The notes: generated by a model not told the origin, from the letters alone. Counted from the stretch's first letter, positions 18,815 to 28,585 are shown. The stretch is 64,000 nucleotides of DNA from Pseudocolwellia sp. AS88 (GCF_030551755.1 NZ_JAUPEC010000013.1:1-64000); one strand, 5' to 3'. Made by a program: numbers and translations.

Positions 18815-21598
18815 ATGAAATTAGGCTTATTACACTCTGTATTATTTTTCTTATCATTTAATGTTATTGCTAATAGTAGCTCTACCTATGAAGATGCATT
18901 AAATAGCTTCAAAGCTTCTGATTACGATGCTTCAATAATCCATTTAAAAAATGCATTAAAAAACCAACCCGACCATTTACCTTCCATCGTATTATTTGCT
19001 GAAAACTTATTAGCAAAAGGTGAAAGCGAACAAGCTGAAATTCTTTTAATTGACGCTAAACAACAAGGCGCTGACGAAAGTCGTTTACTACCTTTATTTG
19101 CTAAAACCTATTTAATGCAACGTCGCTACGATAGTATTTTAGAATTAATTACTCCCTACAATGCGAATTCACGTTACAAAAGCGAAATGTTAACCTTTAA
19201 TGGTTTAGCTTTACTTGGTAAAAAAGAATATACCGAATCATCAGAAGCTTTCGCCCAAGCACTTAAAATATCGCCTGTAAATTTCAATGCAATGCTTGGT
19301 TTATCAAAGCTTGATCTAGAAAGAAATAACATCACAGCTGCAAAAAACTGGATCGATAAAGCTTTATCTTTAGATCCAGAAAATAAACAAATCTTATTAA
19401 CTGCCGCAATTATTTACAAAAAGAATAATGACATTACTCAAGCATTCGATCTTGTTCAGCGTTTGTTAGCACTAGAAGAAAATAACTATAATGCTTTATT
19501 AATACGTTCAGTATTATTTACTGACCAAGGTAAGTACCAAGAAGCCCTTGATGACATAAATACCATAGTAGAAGTGATCCCCAACGAACCTGTAACTAAC
19601 TATGTTAAAAGCCTTTCGTCTTTATCTTTAGGTGATGAAGAAAGTTATAATACCGCCAATGAACACCTCAAAAATATCATTAATGGCTTACCCGAAGAAC
19701 TTATTGAGCAACAGCCAATTTACTTGTTCATAGATGGTGTAGTTAATTTCAGACAGAACCTCATGCAAAAAGCTGATGACTCTTTAACTAAATACAATAA
19801 AAAGTTTCCTAAAGACATCACGGTAATCAAATTACTTGCCCGCGCTAAATTAGCATTAGGCAGCTATGGCACAGCACAAAAATTACTAAGAAAAGCACAT
19901 TTAAATAATGCGAACGATGTTGAGATCATTAGTCTGCTCGCTCGTTCATATCTCTTATTAGGCAACAGTGCACGAGCAGAGCATTACTTTAGTGAAGTAG
20001 TAAGGCTTGCCCCAAATAGTGTTGAAGCGACTTTAGATTTAGCAAAATTATTAATACTGCAAAAGAACTTTTATCAAGCTAGTGAGTTAATTCGTAAACA
20101 ATGGTTAGAAATACAACCATCATCTCAGCAAGAAATTGAATTACTGTTTATTTTAACCAAATCTTATAAAGAATTAAGACAATATAAAGCAGGCCTATTC
20201 CAAGCTAAAAAGCTCATTAAACTTGCACCAGACAATAGCTCTGCACATGAGATTCTAGGGACTTTCTATGGCGTTACAGGCGACCTTACTAACGCGCAAA
20301 AAAGCTATCAACAAGCCATCACATTGAACGAAAAGAATTTTACAGCGGTAACTTTATTAGCTCGTATTTATTTTAATAATAATCAGCAAGAGCAAGCAAT
20401 TAACTTAATTAGAGAACAGTTAAAACTTGGTGACAACAGTGCATTATTTATTGAATTAGCCGAAATGTATCAAGTACTTAAAATGAACGATGAAGCTATG
20501 CAGCTTTATGAAAAGGCATTAATACATAACCCAAGCAGTGTTTTAGCGCTAACTCGCTTAACCCAAATCCACTTAGCTAAAAACAACGCAAAAAAAGCGA
20601 TTGAAATAGTACAAAGTTTTCTTGAAAAATATAATGATAATAGCGATATCCATCATTTAGCTGCGCAAATTTATGTTAAAACAGGCCAACAAAAAGAAGC
20701 GTTATATGAAATGTCTCAAGCGGTAAAATATGCAGACCAAAAAGGTGAACGTTTATATTTATTAGCAAAATTACAATTAAACTATGGCGATCGAAACGCT
20801 GCAGTTGCTAACCTGCAACGAGCCATTTCTTGGCAAAATAGTTTTGTACCCGCTTACGTTCTATTAATCAGTATATATAACGAAAATAAAGATCAAGCAT
20901 CTTCTGAGTCGTATATAGAAAAACTCACAAATGTTACTGACGACAATTCTCTTGTTAATCGCTTAAGAGGCGAAATGTATTGGGTACTTAACGATATAGA
21001 TTCAGCAACAAAAAGTTTTAACTCATCGTACACACAGCAAGCCAATAAACCAGCACTTATCGGCTTATATCGTATCTATCGTCGCCAACAAAACTTCGAT
21101 AATATATCCACATTACTTAATAAATGGTTAGTTACAAACCCCGATGATCAAATGGTAGTTGTTCTATTGGGCGAAAATTATCGAGATAAAGGTGAAAAAG
21201 CTAAAGCAGCCAATTACTATCAGCAGCTTGTCACTCAATATCCTACAAACCCAATATTACTTAATAATGCTGCATTAACGTCATTAGCTATTGGTGAGTT
21301 AGACAAAGCGAATAGTTATGCTGAAACGGCCTACGAACTAGCTAAAACCAATGTACAAATTATAGATACTAAAGCATGGCTAGCATTTCACAGTGGTAAC
21401 TATAAAGAAGCCCTCGACTTATTAAGACAAGCTAATACTTTAGATTATGAAAACGCAGAAATTTTATATCATCTAGCGGCAACGTTAGACAAATTAGGTA
21501 AGCGCGCTGAAGCCAAAATTTATTTAGAAAATGCGGTGAACAGTGAACAACCTTTCAGAGATAAAGAAATAGCTAAAGCTTTATTAGCTAAATGGTAA
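18815..21598 (+). CDS. prsT: PrsT-type TPR repeat lipoprotein-like protein of PEP-CTERM systems
   Basis: A 927-residue exported protein made almost wholly of tetratricopeptide repeats after a signal sequence (MKLGLLHSVLFFLSFNVIA). Repeated helix pairs with A/G and P at TPR spacing (for example SLDPENKQILLTAAIIYKK) run to the C-terminus. Length, export signal and position beside a PEP-CTERM protein match PrsT, the TPR protein of exosortase/PEP-CTERM exopolysaccharide loci. Its biochemical role there is not established. The ATG at 18815, with AAGG upstream, is preferred to a TTG three codons earlier. No exosortase gene is in this window. Confidence 0.85.
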   Translation: MKLGLLHSVLFFLSFNVIANSSSTYEDALNSFKASDYDASIIHLKNALKNQPDHLPSIVLFAENLLAKGESEQAEILLIDAKQQGADESRLLPLFAKTYLMQRRYDSILELITPYNANSRYKSEMLTFNGLALLGKKEYTESSEAFAQALKISPVNFNAMLGLSKLDLERNNITAAKNWIDKALSLDPENKQILLTAAIIYKKNNDITQAFDLVQRLLALEENNYNALLIRSVLFTDQGKYQEALDDINTIVEVIPNEPVTNYVKSLSSLSLGDEESYNTANEHLKNIINGLPEELIEQQPIYLFIDGVVNFRQNLMQKADDSLTKYNKKFPKDITVIKLLARAKLALGSYGTAQKLLRKAHLNNANDVEIISLLARSYLLLGNSARAEHYFSEVVRLAPNSVEATLDLAKLLILQKNFYQASELIRKQWLEIQPSSQQEIELLFILTKSYKELRQYKAGLFQAKKLIKLAPDNSSAHEILGTFYGVTGDLTNAQKSYQQAITLNEKNFTAVTLLARIYFNNNQQEQAINLIREQLKLGDNSALFIELAEMYQVLKMNDEAMQLYEKALIHNPSSVLALTRLTQIHLAKNNAKKAIEIVQSFLEKYNDNSDIHHLAAQIYVKTGQQKEALYEMSQAVKYADQKGERLYLLAKLQLNYGDRNAAVANLQRAISWQNSFVPAYVLLISIYNENKDQASSESYIEKLTNVTDDNSLVNRLRGEMYWVLNDIDSATKSFNSSYTQQANKPALIGLYRIYRRQQNFDNISTLLNKWLVTNPDDQMVVVLLGENYRDKGEKAKAANYYQQLVTQYPTNPILLNNAALTSLAIGELDKANSYAETAYELAKTNVQIIDTKAWLAFHSGNYKEALDLLRQANTLDYENAEILYHLAATLDKLGKRAEAKIYLENAVNSEQPFRDKEIAKALLAKW

Positions 21599-21621
21599 AG
21601 CTAAAAAGTTAAGTCGCCCTA

Positions 21622-21646
21622 TTGGTCTGGCGTAAAGTCAGACCAA
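21622..21646. terminator. Hairpin after prsT
   Basis: TTGGTCTG and CAGACCAA form an eight-base stem with a nine-base loop. There is no T-run on the plus strand, so termination strength is doubtful. Confidence 0.45.
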
Positions 21647-21684
21647 AATAAAATACAACCGCCTCATTAAGTAATGGGTAAATA

Positions 21685-22245
21685 ATGACAGTCGAATTAA
21701 AAACAGCAACCTTAAGCAATGTAGACGAAATTTTAACGTTACATTACAAATACCAAATAGACTCTATGAACGAAGAAGACAAGGCTGATGGTTTTATCAC
21801 AACAGCTTTTACAGAGTCTCATTTAACCCGTTTAATAGAAGATGAAAAAGGTCTTTTCATTGCTTGTGTAGACAATAAGATTGTCGCTTATGCTATGGCC
21901 GCCTCTTGGCAATTTTGGTCACAATGGCCACTCTTTGAATACATGATCAAAAATTTAGACGACTCTACTTATTTAGATCAAGTTATAACCGCTGAGAATT
22001 CTTATCAATACGGCCCCGTATGTGTAGATAAATCTGTTCGTGGCTCAGGTATTTTCGAACAAATATTTAACTTTTCTTTAAGTGAAATGAATAAACGATA
22101 CCCAATAATGGTCACTTTTATCAATAAAGTTAATCCAAGATCTTTCGAAGCTCATACACGTAAAACAGAGCTACAAGTAATAAAGCATTTTGAGTGGAAT
22201 AATAACCACTATTACAAACTAGCTTGTAACACAAAACCTGCTTGA
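21685..22245 (+). CDS. GNAT-family N-acetyltransferase
   Basis: A 186-residue single-domain protein with the acetyl-CoA-binding pattern of GNAT enzymes: a beta strand YGPVCVDKSVRGSGIFEQIFNFSLSEM, where RGSG stands for the usual Q/RxxGxG/A pyrophosphate loop. The acceptor is unknown. The RBS is weak. It lies between prsT and the HMGL-like gene and is followed by a modest terminator. Confidence 0.75.
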   Translation: MTVELKTATLSNVDEILTLHYKYQIDSMNEEDKADGFITTAFTESHLTRLIEDEKGLFIACVDNKIVAYAMAASWQFWSQWPLFEYMIKNLDDSTYLDQVITAENSYQYGPVCVDKSVRGSGIFEQIFNFSLSEMNKRYPIMVTFINKVNPRSFEAHTRKTELQVIKHFEWNNNHYYKLACNTKPA

Positions 22246-22286
22246 ACTTAGATTAACAACTCAAATTAACTAATCAAAAATTAAAA

Positions 22287-22315
22287 ACCAGAGGCTTAAA
22301 GACTCTGTTCTTTTT
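22287..22315 (+). terminator. Weak terminator after the GNAT gene
   Basis: CAGAG and CTCTG (22289-22293 with 22303-22307) form a short stem followed by TTCTTTTT. Confidence 0.5.
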
Positions 22316-22352
22316 ATTTGATATGAGTTTTTCAATATAAACTAAAGTCTAA

Positions 22353-23282
22353 CTACTTAATCTCAAAACCCTTAGGTAAACCTGCTAATGGGGTAAAACC
22401 GTATAACTCTACATCAGGCATAAGTTCAGAAAAAACACGACGCGCATCACATAAAGCGTCAAAGTTGATCCCTGTGCTCAAGCCCATAGATTCAAGTAAA
22501 AACACTAAATCTTCAGTTACTATATTACCACTTGCACCAGGCGCAGCAGGACAACCACCAATCCCCCCCATAGATGAGTCAATAGTTTCAACGCCCATAT
22601 CAATAGCAGCAAGTACATTAGCTAAACCTTGACCACGAGTATTATGTAAATGAACACCTGTTAATTTGTCTCTGCCAACCGCTTCCCATACTTTTCTAAG
22701 TAAACGTTTCAACTGAGCTGGGTTTCCGCTACCTGTGGTGTCTGACAGACCAACCTCATCACAACCTGCAGCTATTGATGCTTCAGCTAAACGTACCACT
22801 AAATCTTCTGAAACCGCACCTTCCAAACTACAGCCAAAAGCAGTAGAAAGCCCTACTTCAAAATGCGGACGATCAGCTTTAGGAATTGTTTTTACTAACT
22901 CGGCAATACGGGTAATTTCACTTATCATTTGTTCGTGTGAACGTTTTACATTTTTTAAACTATGAGTTTCACTCACCGACAAAGGAATACTGATTTTATG
23001 AGCACCCGCAGCAATCGCATTTTCAGCACCTCTGTAGTTAGGCACTAATACAGCGACTTGCACACCAGCAATACTTCTTGCATGAGCTACAATTTCAGCC
23101 GTATCGGCTAATTGAGGCAACACTTTCGCGGGAACAAAAGAGCCAACTTCTATTTCTTGAATACCTGATTTAGCTAAAGCCGTTATCCATTGTTTTTTAG
23201 CTTCGGTAGGCATAATGCCACTTAAGCTTTGTAAACCGTCTCTTGGCCCTACTTCACTTATTAATATATCAGTCTTTTTCAT
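22353..23282 (-). CDS. HMG-CoA-lyase-like acyl-CoA lyase
   Basis: A DRE-TIM-type metal-dependent lyase of 309 residues. The N-terminal SEVGPRDGLQ motif binds metal and substrate, GVHLHNTRGQG carries the metal histidines, and GGIGGCPAAPGASGNIVTEDL holds the catalytic cysteine loop of HMG-CoA lyases. It would cleave a 3-hydroxyacyl-CoA, either HMG-CoA (leucine breakdown) or citramalyl-CoA-like substrates. The divergent neighbour is a family III CoA-transferase, as in pathways that activate and then cleave hydroxydiacids, so the second option is attractive. The start at 23282 is chosen because GGGAGAAGG directly precedes it. Confidence 0.88.
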   Translation of the reverse strand: MKKTDILISEVGPRDGLQSLSGIMPTEAKKQWITALAKSGIQEIEVGSFVPAKVLPQLADTAEIVAHARSIAGVQVAVLVPNYRGAENAIAAGAHKISIPLSVSETHSLKNVKRSHEQMISEITRIAELVKTIPKADRPHFEVGLSTAFGCSLEGAVSEDLVVRLAEASIAAGCDEVGLSDTTGSGNPAQLKRLLRKVWEAVGRDKLTGVHLHNTRGQGLANVLAAIDMGVETIDSSMGGIGGCPAAPGASGNIVTEDLVFLLESMGLSTGINFDALCDARRVFSELMPDVELYGFTPLAGLPKGFEIK

Positions 23283-23439
23283 ACCTTCTCCCAAGATAAA
23301 ATTAATAAAATATTGAAAGTTTTTTTTGTTAATACTTAAACTTTACACTAGAATGATATAATATTATGACATTAACTCATTAATGGCTAGTTAAATTTAG
23401 TCAGCAAAACATAAAATACATAATCAAAGGGGAACATAA

Positions 23440-24621
23440 ATGAGCAGCAACCAACCTTTAAAAGGTATAAAAGTAGTTGAATTTAGCCACATGGTTATGG
23501 GGCCAGCTACTGGACTAATTTTGGCTGACTTAGGCGCACAAGTAATAAAGATAGAACCCCTTAAAGGTGACAATACCCGAAGATTAAAAGGCTCGGGGAC
23601 AGGTTATTTCTCAATGTATAACCGTAACAAACAAAGCATCTGTTTAGACATAAAGTCTGAAGAAGGCGCTAAAATCGCCAAAGACCTAGTGAATGAAGCC
23701 GATGTAGTTATCGAAAACTTCAGACCAGGCGGATTAAAATCAACAGGCCTAGATTATGAAACTATAGCAGCTACAAACCCAAGCGTGATTTACTGCTCTC
23801 TTAAAGGCTTTTTAAGTGGCCCATACGAACATAGAACAGCTTTAGATGAAGTAGCTCAAATGATGGGTGGTCTAGCTTACATGACAGGATTACCTGATAA
23901 GCCAATGCGCGCAGGTTCATCAGTTATAGACATCACAGGCGCAATGTTTGGCGTTATAGGTATTTTAGCGGCAATGGAAGAACGTCATACCACAGGTAAA
24001 GGTAAGTTAGTACAAAGTGCATTATTTGAAACTACAGCCTTCATGGTAGGGCAACACATTGCGCAAGGTGCAATAACAGGCATAGAGCCACCGCCAATGT
24101 CGGTTCGCCAATCAGCTTGGGGCGTATACGACTCATTCACCACAGCGAACAACGAACGTGTATTTGTTGCCGTTGTAAGTGACACACAATGGCGCAAGTT
24201 TTGTGAGGCGTTTAATTTAACTGACTTTGCCAGTGATACAACATTAGATACCAACACAGGTCGTTTTGATAACAGAGACAAAGTTATCCCACGCCTTACT
24301 GCATTATTCGCGCAAATGTCTACCCAGCAGCTGTCACAAACACTAGACACTATTGGTTTACCTTATGCACCGGTTAATAAGCCAAATGATCTAATTAATG
24401 ATCCACACCTAAATGATGGCGGATTATTAAATATTACTCTTGAAGATGGTATGCAAGTTAAACTCCCTGCTCTACCAATTGAAATGAATCGCGAAAAGTT
24501 TGGTTTACGTTGCGATCCACCACGTGAAGGTGGTGATGCAAAAACTATTCTTGCCGATATGGGTTACTCTCAAGAAGAAATAGATAAACTCATCGCAGCT
24601 AATATATTAAGAGTTAGCTAG
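23440..24621 (+). CDS. Family III (CaiB/BaiF) CoA-transferase
   Basis: Transfers CoA between carboxylic acids through an aspartyl-CoA intermediate. The 393 residues keep the family pattern: FSHMVMGPATGLILADLGAQVIKIEP at the N-terminus, VVIENFRPGGLKSTGLDYE, and the likely catalytic Asp136 in the ALDEVAQMMGGLAYMTG segment. A strong RBS (AAAGGGG) precedes the ATG. It is divergent from the HMGL-like lyase over 157 bp, suggesting a shared promoter region and one pathway: activation of a hydroxydiacid, then C-C cleavage. The specific acid is unknown. Confidence 0.88.
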   Translation: MSSNQPLKGIKVVEFSHMVMGPATGLILADLGAQVIKIEPLKGDNTRRLKGSGTGYFSMYNRNKQSICLDIKSEEGAKIAKDLVNEADVVIENFRPGGLKSTGLDYETIAATNPSVIYCSLKGFLSGPYEHRTALDEVAQMMGGLAYMTGLPDKPMRAGSSVIDITGAMFGVIGILAAMEERHTTGKGKLVQSALFETTAFMVGQHIAQGAITGIEPPPMSVRQSAWGVYDSFTTANNERVFVAVVSDTQWRKFCEAFNLTDFASDTTLDTNTGRFDNRDKVIPRLTALFAQMSTQQLSQTLDTIGLPYAPVNKPNDLINDPHLNDGGLLNITLEDGMQVKLPALPIEMNREKFGLRCDPPREGGDAKTILADMGYSQEEIDKLIAANILRVS

Positions 24622-24664
24622 TAAAAAGAGTCAAAATTTAGAACACTAAAACTTAAAGAAAAAG

Positions 24665-24698
24665 AGCTCAATAGATGTTACGTCTATTGAGCTTTTTT
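24665..24698 (+). terminator. Terminator after the CoA-transferase
   Basis: AGCTCAATAGA and TCTATTGAGCT form an 11-bp stem with a seven-base loop followed by six T. Nearly the same stem recurs after mesD. The remaining 350 bp before mesX are AT-rich with no feature I can support. Confidence 0.9.
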
Positions 24699-25056
24699 AT
24701 TTAAACAGCCCGGAGAAATTAACTCACTGACTTGGGTTTAAGGGGTTATGTAGAAATATTTTTATTACCTAGCTCTTAAGATAACCTTGCTATCAGGCTA
24801 AAACACTAATGCATGAAATAACTTCATGGTTCCATGAAATTAAATCAATTTTATTCATAATACAAACCACGTATAAAACACACAGTAAGCTTAACTCTAG
24901 GCAATATTACAGTTAATTCTTAGTTTGAACAGTAGATATAAATCAACAATATCTGTGAAAAACAATTAATAAGAAATTTCAGAAAATAACACTGTAAAGC
25001 CCAGAAAAAGCCATAAATATATGTAGGTTTTATCTCAATAAATTGGATACAAGATC

Positions 25057-26034
25057 ATGAAGAACAAAGACTTTACCTTTTCTATAAAAAGCATTTGTCT
25101 CGATGAAAATTATCAACCATCAGACAATACGCGTATCACAACCAACTTTGCTAATTTGGCTCGAGGAAGTTATCGCCAAGCGAACTTACGCAACGCTTTA
25201 AAGATGATAGATAATAGTTTTAATGCTTTAGCCCACTGGGATAACCCTAAAGGCGATCGTTATTCTGTTGAGCTTGAAATCATTTCCGTTAATGTTGATA
25301 TTGAAAACAGTGGGAAAAGCTTTCCTTCGATTGAAGTATTGAAAACCAATATTGTTGATCATCAAACAAACAAACGCACTGAAGGTATTGTAGGCAATAA
25401 CTTTTCCTCTTACGTTCGAGATTATGATTTTAGCGTATTACTGCAAGAACATAATCAGGGTCAGTCGACATTTAGTATTCCAGATGATTTTGGCGAACTG
25501 CATGGAAAACTCTTTCAGAGCTTCATTAATTCAAACGTTTACAAACAAAACTTCAATAAAACACCCGTGATATGTCTGAGTGTTTCAGACAACAAAACCT
25601 ATCATAGAACTGAAAATCAGCATCCTGTATTGGGTTTTGAATATCAGCCAAATGAATCCTCTTTAACTGAGCAATACTTCAAAAAAATGGGCTTACAAGT
25701 TCGTTATTTTATGCCTGCAAATAGTGTTGCCCCTTTAGCTTTTTATTTCTTGGGGGATTTACTTAATGATTACACAAGCCTTGAGCTAATTAGCACTATT
25801 AGCACAATGGGCACTTTTCAAAAAATCTATCGACCTGAGATTTATAATGCCAATGCAGCAGCAGGAAAATCCTATAAACCAAATTTGAAGAATCCAGATC
25901 ATTCATTAACTCAAATTGTTTATGACCGACAAGAGCGAAGCAAATTAGGTAATGAGCAAGGACTATTTGCACAAGAGCACTTCATTAAACCATACCAAAA
26001 GGTATTAGAACAAAGGTCTGCTAATTACGTTTAA
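25057..26034 (+). CDS. mesX: MesX, partner of the MesD methionine synthase (DUF1852)
   Basis: A DUF1852 protein of 325 residues found beside MetE-like core proteins. From published work on folate-independent methionine synthases, MesD of aerobic bacteria needs MesX, and the reaction is linked to oxygen; the methyl donor was not established. Here mesX directly precedes mesD in the same direction with a 120-bp gap, the expected order. The sequence has no signal peptide or membrane segment. The assignment rests on family recognition plus this pairing. Confidence 0.85.
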   Translation: MKNKDFTFSIKSICLDENYQPSDNTRITTNFANLARGSYRQANLRNALKMIDNSFNALAHWDNPKGDRYSVELEIISVNVDIENSGKSFPSIEVLKTNIVDHQTNKRTEGIVGNNFSSYVRDYDFSVLLQEHNQGQSTFSIPDDFGELHGKLFQSFINSNVYKQNFNKTPVICLSVSDNKTYHRTENQHPVLGFEYQPNESSLTEQYFKKMGLQVRYFMPANSVAPLAFYFLGDLLNDYTSLELISTISTMGTFQKIYRPEIYNANAAAGKSYKPNLKNPDHSLTQIVYDRQERSKLGNEQGLFAQEHFIKPYQKVLEQRSANYV

Positions 26035-26153
26035 TCAGTATTTTTAATAGCGGGTTAATACCTAGCCTTAGTAACTCAATTTAATAGTAACGTCGTTAGT
26101 CACCTTAAAAAACGACGTTCAACAATCACTCTATCTAATACGGCATCATTTTT

Positions 26154-27182
26154 ATGAAAAAATTATTACCTACTTCAACTGCTGGCAGTTTACCTAAACC
26201 TTCTTGGCTTGCAGAGCCAGAAACACTTTGGTCACCTTGGAAATTAGAAGGTGAAGAACTCATTCAAGGCAAACACGACGCCTTGCGTTTGTCATTACAA
26301 GATCAACAACACGCAGGAATTGATATTGTTAGTGATGGCGAACAAACACGACAACATTTTGTAACTACCTTTATTGAGCACTTAAACGGTGTTGATTTTG
26401 AAAAACGTAAAACCGTTAAAATTCGTGACCGCTACGATGCTAGCGTACCTACAGTCGTTGGTCCTGTTAGTCGTCAAAAGTCAGTGTTTGTTGAAGATGC
26501 TAAATTCTTACGCCAGCAAACCAAGCAACCTATCAAATGGGCTTTACCAGGTCCTATGACGATGATAGATACCCTTTACGATGATCATTATAAAAGTCGT
26601 GAAAAGCTCGCGTGGGAATTTGCCATCATACTCAACCAAGAAGCCAAAGAATTAGAAGCCGCTGGCGTTGATATTATTCAATTTGATGAGCCTGCGTTCA
26701 ATGTGTTTTTTGATGAGGTAAATGATTGGGGTATTGCCTGTTTAGAAAGAGCCATTGAAGGGCTTAAATGCGAAACAGCTGTACATATTTGTTATGGTTA
26801 CGGCATCAAAGCTAATACAGATTGGAAAAAAACTTTAGGATCTGAATGGCGACAATATGAAGAAGCATTTCCTAAACTTCAACAATCTAGTATCGATATT
26901 ATCTCACTAGAATGCCACAACTCGCATGTGCCAATTGAACTGCTTGAACTTATTCGAGGTAAAAAAGTAATGGTAGGCGCTATTGATGTTGCAACCCATA
27001 CTATTGAAACACCAGAAGAAGTCGCCAATACTTTACGAAAAGCACTGAAGTACGTAGATGCAGATAAGCTCTACCCTTGTACAAACTGTGGCATGGCGCC
27101 GCTACCCCATCAAGTGGCAAGAGATAAATTAAATGCTTTAAGTGCGGGTGCAGAAATCGTTCGAAAAGAGTTATTGGCTTAG
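26154..27182 (+). CDS. mesD: MesD-type cobalamin- and folate-independent methionine synthase
   Basis: A 342-residue protein equal to the C-terminal catalytic half of MetE, without the N-terminal folate-binding half. The first motif is STAGSLPKPSWL. The zinc site appears as HICYG (His and Cys), an acidic residue in SLECHNSH, and the last cysteine in YPCTNCGMAPLP. It would transfer a methyl group to homocysteine to give methionine. Pairing with mesX supports the MesD type over archaeal-type core MetE proteins. An inverted repeat, AACGTCGTT/AACGACGTT, lies just upstream (around 26090-26120). Confidence 0.88.
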   Translation: MKKLLPTSTAGSLPKPSWLAEPETLWSPWKLEGEELIQGKHDALRLSLQDQQHAGIDIVSDGEQTRQHFVTTFIEHLNGVDFEKRKTVKIRDRYDASVPTVVGPVSRQKSVFVEDAKFLRQQTKQPIKWALPGPMTMIDTLYDDHYKSREKLAWEFAIILNQEAKELEAAGVDIIQFDEPAFNVFFDEVNDWGIACLERAIEGLKCETAVHICYGYGIKANTDWKKTLGSEWRQYEEAFPKLQQSSIDIISLECHNSHVPIELLELIRGKKVMVGAIDVATHTIETPEEVANTLRKALKYVDADKLYPCTNCGMAPLPHQVARDKLNALSAGAEIVRKELLA

Positions 27183-27230
27183 TTAAAAAATTTTATAACC
27201 TTACTTCATTACAAAAAATGAATATTAAAA

Positions 27231-27264
27231 AGCTCAATAGGTGATAAACCTATTGAGCTTTTTT
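27231..27264 (+). terminator. Terminator after mesD
   Basis: AGCTCAATAGG and CCTATTGAGCT form an 11-bp stem with a seven-base loop and a T-run. The stem core AGCTCAATAG is shared with the terminator at 24665. Confidence 0.9.
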
Positions 27265-27344
27265 AAGTGTGGTTAACTTAGAGTGGGTAACTAAAGCAAC
27301 TAGATAAATAGCCTATAATTATCCTATTTACACATTTTATCTGC

Positions 27345-27809
27345 TTAACTTTCACATACACTATAGTCAAAATCCTCAGGGACTTCTTGTGGCATTTTAC
27401 CTGCTTCAAAATATCCCCAAACAGAAAAAACAATAAAACAAAAAGTTATTAATAAAAAGAATAGTGCTTGTGCATTTGCTTGCCAGCCTCGACGAATTTT
27501 AGTCGGTTTATAGACTTTCATACCTTGTGGTGGGAACTGTTGTTGGCGTATTGCTCTTATACAAATAAAATCGTAAGGGATGCTTAGCAAAACAACTAAT
27601 AATGGTATCCCAACAAATAAAGAATACCAGAGAAGAGAAATACCAGAGTATCCAAAAGGCTGATGACAATAAACAGTATCAACATACCAATTTAAAAATG
27701 GAAGGAACCACTTTTCATTAATAATTACACATAAACCACCTAATAATATAAATAAAAATACTCTCTTGTATTTCTCAGTTTTTGGGTACTCTTCAGCGTA
27801 TTCGATCAC
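27345..27809 (-). CDS. Small membrane protein of unknown function
   Basis: A 154-residue protein with three hydrophobic segments (about residues 16-35, 60-82 and 113-134) and a hydrophilic tail rich in acidic residues and prolines. The start is GTG with AAGGA seven bases upstream. I do not recognise the family. It sits alone on the minus strand between mesD and a DUF3703 gene and has no evident partner. Confidence 0.6.
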   Translation of the reverse strand: MIEYAEEYPKTEKYKRVFLFILLGGLCVIINEKWFLPFLNWYVDTVYCHQPFGYSGISLLWYSLFVGIPLLVVLLSIPYDFICIRAIRQQQFPPQGMKVYKPTKIRRGWQANAQALFFLLITFCFIVFSVWGYFEAGKMPQEVPEDFDYSVCES

Positions 27810-27922
27810 ACTATTTCCTTGAGTTAAGGCTAATGCCTAAATAACCATTTAATTTAAATAGTTGAATAAAATAGCATAGTAAACACAATGACCTCGAATT
27901 TTAAACGTTACGATTTATCTTT

Positions 27923-28291
27923 TTATAAACCCGTTTTAGCGCGAGTAATATGATTTTCATGCTTCAAACTGATAGGCATAACTTTAAACGGGCTAACATT
28001 TGAACCGCCCGTATTTCCACTTGGAATAAAACCAAAAGCTGTTTTTGTTGCAGCTCCTACAACACGAAATACTTGCCCTAAAAGTTCACGTAAATCATGT
28101 TCTTTTATAGCCCAACACAACATAAGAAAATGAACTTTAACGTGAAAATAAGTAGATTCTTGGCCGAGAACATGAGCATTTTCTAAATGCTTAAATGCCA
28201 GCACCGAATCACCATTATTATTAGCTATTCGAGCTATAGCTAATTCTGCTTCAACATGAGGTTTAATGTTTTTAGTAAATCGACCGAACAT
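27923..28291 (-). CDS. DUF3703 family protein
   Basis: A 122-residue soluble protein whose first 85 residues (helical, with ENAHVLGQESTYFHVKVHFLMLCWAIKEHD) match the small DUF3703 family, often seen next to metal-resistance genes. No function is known. An AAGGA site precedes the ATG. No metal genes flank it here. The 290 bp upstream hold only AT-rich sequence. Confidence 0.7.
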   Translation of the reverse strand: MFGRFTKNIKPHVEAELAIARIANNNGDSVLAFKHLENAHVLGQESTYFHVKVHFLMLCWAIKEHDLRELLGQVFRVVGAATKTAFGFIPSGNTGGSNVSPFKVMPISLKHENHITRAKTGL

Positions 28292-28522
28292 ACCAACATC
28301 CTTATAAGTTATATTACTCAGAGTTCTTTATTAAATAATTATAATACAAATATAACTATTGCCTTAACGATTATAACTGAGCAATCTAAAAGTAATACAT
28401 TCAAATCTACTAAGGTACTTCAATAATATCAAATAATTAATCATCTATATAAAAGTCATAACTTTAGATTAGATACTTGCTGGTAGAATTAAGGTTTGGA
28501 ATTCAGAATTACTAAATAGGTT

Positions 28523-28556
28523 TAAAAAACAGCTAAGTTTTTTATCTCTCAGCTGT
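28523..28556 (-). terminator. Terminator of the PuuE-like/amidase operon
   Basis: Read on the minus strand, ACAGCTGAG...CTTAGCTGT (one mismatch) is followed by six T. It lies just beyond the stop of the last gene in the operon. Confidence 0.75.
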
Positions 28557-28585
28557 ATTTTATTTATTAGAGTTTTACGGGAGGT

